NCBI GenBank assembly: GCA_963575745.1
Contig: CAUYUJ010014177.1
Span: 83,509-113,508, forward strand
Direction of reading: 5' to 3'
DNA: 30,000 nt
Source: Prorocentrum cordatum
Lineage: Eukaryota > Sar > Dinophyceae > Prorocentrales > Prorocentraceae
Within the stretch, counting starts at the first letter, position 1; each line of letters starts with the position of its first letter. Positions 27,431 to 30,000 of this stretch are shown here, in pieces. Position numbers and translations under genes: made by a program. The notes below the pieces were generated by a model, which worked only from the letters and a program-made list of their open reading frames with translations, did no database searches and was not told where the DNA came from.

Positions 27431-27432
27431 TA
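27431..27432. other. TA target-site duplication, right
   Basis: TA directly after the terminal CCACGG of the right repeat, matching TA at 21088-21089. Confidence 0.7.
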
Positions 27433-28185
27433 GTGCTCCTCTCTGTGTTCCCTTGCCTCCCCTGTCGCTTGATGTCTTCCGTCTCCCCTGCCTCTGCCGC
27501 TGCCCCTTCCCTGCGGGGTGGGCGTTGTTGGGTCCTCGGTTTTTTCCGCCCCTGCCTTCCCCTCTTTCCCCTGCCTTTCTTCCGGCCCGCCCCCTCGGTC
27601 CTCCTGCTGCTTGTGCTCCGCCGTGCGCGTGCTGTTGCTGCTGGGGTTGGGCCCCCGCCTGGCTGGGGGAGCGCGCGCGGGGGCGCGCGTGCACCCGCCC
27701 CGCCGCTCCCTGCCGCCCCCGCCGCCCGCCCCGTCGACGACCTGTTCAACTGTGCCCGTTGCGCCTCCCTGGGAGGTAGGGTGCCTGCCTCTCGATGTTG
27801 TCTAGGCGTTTTTCGTGCCTGGGTTGTGAGTCGTGGTGGCGGTGGCCTGGGTTGCAAGCGCCCGAGGCTTGTGGGGCGTGGACTCTGTCCTCCCCCGTCA
27901 CCGAGTGCGCCCCCCCGCTGCCGAGGACTCTCGTTCGGGGGGATCGGTAGCGGGCGGTGCTGCCCCGCCCCGCCCCGCGCGCGAGGTACCTCGGCACCTC
28001 CCGCGGGTGGGCGAAGATCGGCCACCCGTTGTGCACGGGCGTCAAGTACCCTGTCTTTTCTCTCCTCCTTCGCTGCTCCTCTGCTGGCGCTGCTCCCCCT
28101 CCTGCGCGGATTTCGACGTTGGCAGGCATGGCCTGCTGCTGCGCTGCTGCCACAGACCACGGATTACGGACCTGGGAATATAGAT
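27433..28185. other. GC-rich sequence, possibly the interrupted LINE 3' region
   Basis: Pyrimidine- and GC-rich, open in several frames on both strands, without recognised motifs. By position it may be the 3' untranslated sequence of the first LINE, separated from its coding part by the composite transposon. I see no direct proof in the window. Confidence 0.35.
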
Positions 28186-28673
28186 GCGCGCCCTAATAAT
28201 AATAAATCTCATAATAATAATATTAATAATAAAACATCAGCATCATCGGGACACCATCATCAGCAGCAACATCATCATCACCAACATCATCATCATCGGA
28301 ACACCGTCATCATCGTCACCATCATCACCATCACCATTCTCATCAGGACACCGTCATCATCATCATCATCATCGGGCCATCATAGTCGGAATCATCATCA
28401 TCATCATCACCTCCTCATCATCCTCATCATCAACATCATCATCATCAAAATCGAGGGATCAGCATCGTCATCATCGTCAGCAACATCACCATCATCGGGA
28501 CACCATCATCATTACCATCATCATACTCAACAGCGTCAGCATCAACCTCACCATCACCATCATCATCGGGACACCATCATCATCATCAGCTTCACCATCA
28601 TCAGTTCCATCATCATCCCATCATCTCATCATCATCATCAACATCATCATCATGATCATCAACACCATGACCA
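28186..28673. repeat. (AAT)n then (ATC)n microsatellite upstream of the second LINE
   Basis: Starts with TAATAATAATAAATCTCATA and passes into ATC/ACC triplets with recurring CATCATCGGGACACC interruptions, ending at the spliced-leader relic. It resembles the array at 14461-14745. Confidence 0.92.
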
Positions 28674-28696
28674 TCCGTAGCTATGTTTGGCTCAAG
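28674..28696 (+). other. Diverged dinoflagellate spliced-leader relic
   Basis: TCCGTAGCTATGTTTGGCTC plus AAG differs from the consensus leader by one substitution (C to T) and one inserted G. It is at the same place relative to the LINE and to an ATC array as the intact leader at 14746. Confidence 0.85.
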
Positions 28697-28830
28697 GGGC
28701 CTTCTCCTGAACTCCCCAACCTCGCTCGAGGCTGCTCGTGGCCAGGCACCAAGGGCGGGCCGCGGCCGCGACCCACCTGCCCGCGGCGGCCGCGTTCCTC
28801 GGCTCCCGCGTCCGCTCCCTCCACGCCTCC

Positions 28831-29960
28831 ATGGAGGCGGCGCGCCAAGTGATGCCGTGGCCTATGTCCAGTGGAGTTGTGGAACCCATACCAGTCCCTA
28901 CTGCGAGCAGCGATGCTGCAGCAGGATGTGCTACCCCGTGCACCCCGCCCGCTCCCGCAGGCACAAATGAAAGCTTGACTCCAGCATGATGGCGGCACTG
29001 AGAGAGTTGAATTCCCCAGTATCGTGCAGCGTTGATTCCCTGGGGGCGCACTTGAACCTCGGCATCCACGAGATAAACAGACAGATCTCGGGAATCCAGG
29101 GCCAAATGTTGCAGGCCGAGAAAAAACTTCCAGATGCTCCAGTCCGCCCACGCTGAACTGGCCAAGGCAACTCGCGAGAACTTTGAGAGTATCCGCTTGA
29201 TCCAAGAGCAAGCTCTCCAGCAGGCCATCCAGGGCAGTGAGGTCGCGGGTCAAATCATTGAGGATGTGAAGGGGGTGATCCAGGTGATGAAGGATGAGAT
29301 AGCGGAGATGAAGGGGAGCACGGCAGGGAGCTCTCTCGGTGGAACCGCCACCCCAGACGGGAGATTCATTCGACGTCGTGTCGAAGTCGGTAATATCGGC
29401 AACCCCTCTCGGCTCGTCGTGCTCGGTTTCAAGCGTGCACTGATGGAGAACGCCCTTCGGCTTGCGGCGGGCCCGATTCTGGATAAGCGCGCTGCTCAGG
29501 AGGAGCGTTCGGGGATTCAGGTCACGGCGTTCACTTGCAGAAAGAAGGTATTCCTGGACTTCCCGTGCACCCTCCTGGCGCCGGCCTTCCATGCGAAAGC
29601 AGTTGCTCTGGGCCCCGTTCAAGTTCCCAAACCCCGAAGGCGGCGATGAGTTGGAGCTCAGGATCAGGCGAGACCTCCCCCAGACCTCTCGGAAGTTGTT
29701 CTGCTACCTTGGGAATATGCGCCAGCGCGTGGCTAACATCTCCGGGCACGAGCGCGCAGGTTCCACGGGGCTTGGGGGCGTCACCTATGTTCTGAAGAAC
29801 GGAGCGATTCCAGTTCAGGTCGTCAAGATCATGGTTGTCGATGACGGGCCTAGTGCAGGAAGCGCTACCATGTCTGTTGACCTCGAAGGCCCCGAAGAGA
29901 TCGGAGGGGCACAGCACGCGCCATGCCTACAAACTCGTTTCTCTCAGATAAGGCCCTTTC
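28831..29960 (+). pseudogene. LINE ORF1 relic, at least three frameshifts
   Basis: Similarity to the intact ORF1 of the first LINE is clear but spread over frames. An N-terminal Pro/Ser/Thr/Ala-rich piece (from ATG 28831) stops at 28989. SVDSLGAHLNLGIHEINRQI is in another frame. After a shift at an A6 run (about 29121-29126) the frame with LQSAHAELAKATRENFESIR and GNPSRLVVLGFKRALMENAL runs to 29649. A further shift near 29615 leads to LFCYLGNMRQRVANISGHER and GSTGLGGVTYVLKNG to the end. The conserved GNPSRLVVLGF and YLGNMRQ segments support the RNA-binding-like assignment in both copies. No functional protein is expected. Confidence 0.85.
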
Positions 29961-30000
29961 GGCGAGTACGCAAGCTGCGTGAAGAGCCAGTGCTGCGGGG

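Larger units (their letters stand above)
28674..30000 (+). mobile_element. Second LINE copy of the same family, partial (runs off the window)
   Basis: Spliced-leader relic, then about 35 bp absent from the first copy, then a GC-rich leader sharing GTGGCCAGGCACCAAGG with it (near 28738, compared with 14774), then a decayed ORF1 related to that at 14876-15913. The end of ORF1 and the start of ORF2 lie at the window edge. Confidence 0.85.

Noticed and set aside
27433-28680. 415-codon plus-strand frame after the transposon
   Set aside because: The first part is GC-rich without motifs and the last part is ATC microsatellite; no family was recognised.
1-30000. tRNA and rRNA genes
   Set aside because: No B-box-like GGTTCGAATCC segment with a matching acceptor stem, and no conserved rRNA segments, were found by eye.

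Overview
The window looks like nuclear DNA of a dinoflagellate. The strongest evidence is the 22-nt dinoflagellate spliced leader, read here as genomic DNA at 14746-14767, with a decayed second copy at 28674-28696. Both sit at the extreme 5' end of related LINE retrotransposons. The GC-rich background, the large share of simple repeats and the decayed retroelements agree with this. I see no intact conventional housekeeping gene.

Layout. 1-10125: mostly simple and tandem repeats (TGT, GGA, a compound CA/CATA/CATG/TACG array, 74-bp, 73-bp and 65-bp satellites, and long ATC and GTC arrays), with a few minus-strand coding-looking stretches, all broken (2844-4169 and 5949-7138). 10126-11634: a 5'-truncated, broken LINE reverse transcriptase directly after a CTC run. 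11635-14745: minisatellites and microsatellites. 14746-about 21087: a LINE with spliced leader, intact ORF1 (coiled coil plus RNA-binding-like part), and an ORF2 (APE-type endonuclease, reverse transcriptase, C-terminal zinc knuckle) broken by frameshifts and by a block of about 1.3 kb of minisatellite. 28674-30000: a second, more decayed copy of the same LINE family, preceded like the first by an ATC microsatellite and cut off by the window end.

The most notable object is at 21088-27432. Two copies of a 241-bp sequence, identical by eye, lie in direct orientation exactly 6100 bp apart (21090-21330 and 27190-27430). Each has its own terminal inverted repeats. Only the outer ends of the pair are flanked by TA, the target duplication of Tc1/mariner elements; the inner ends are not. 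Between them lie an open 381-codon Tc1/mariner-like DDE transposase, a 352-bp near-perfect palindrome embedded in a 73-bp satellite that changes orientation, and a CRESS-DNA-virus-like Rep gene (HUH-type motifs plus SF3 helicase with Walker A, Walker B and motif C). The simplest reading is a 6.34-kb composite DNA transposon carrying a viral-type replication initiator, inserted near the 3' end of the first LINE. Cooperation between transposase and Rep is inference.

Limits: frames and motifs were read by eye. No homology search, intron model or RNA evidence was available, and dinoflagellate genes can have non-canonical introns, so some 'frameshifts' could be splice junctions.
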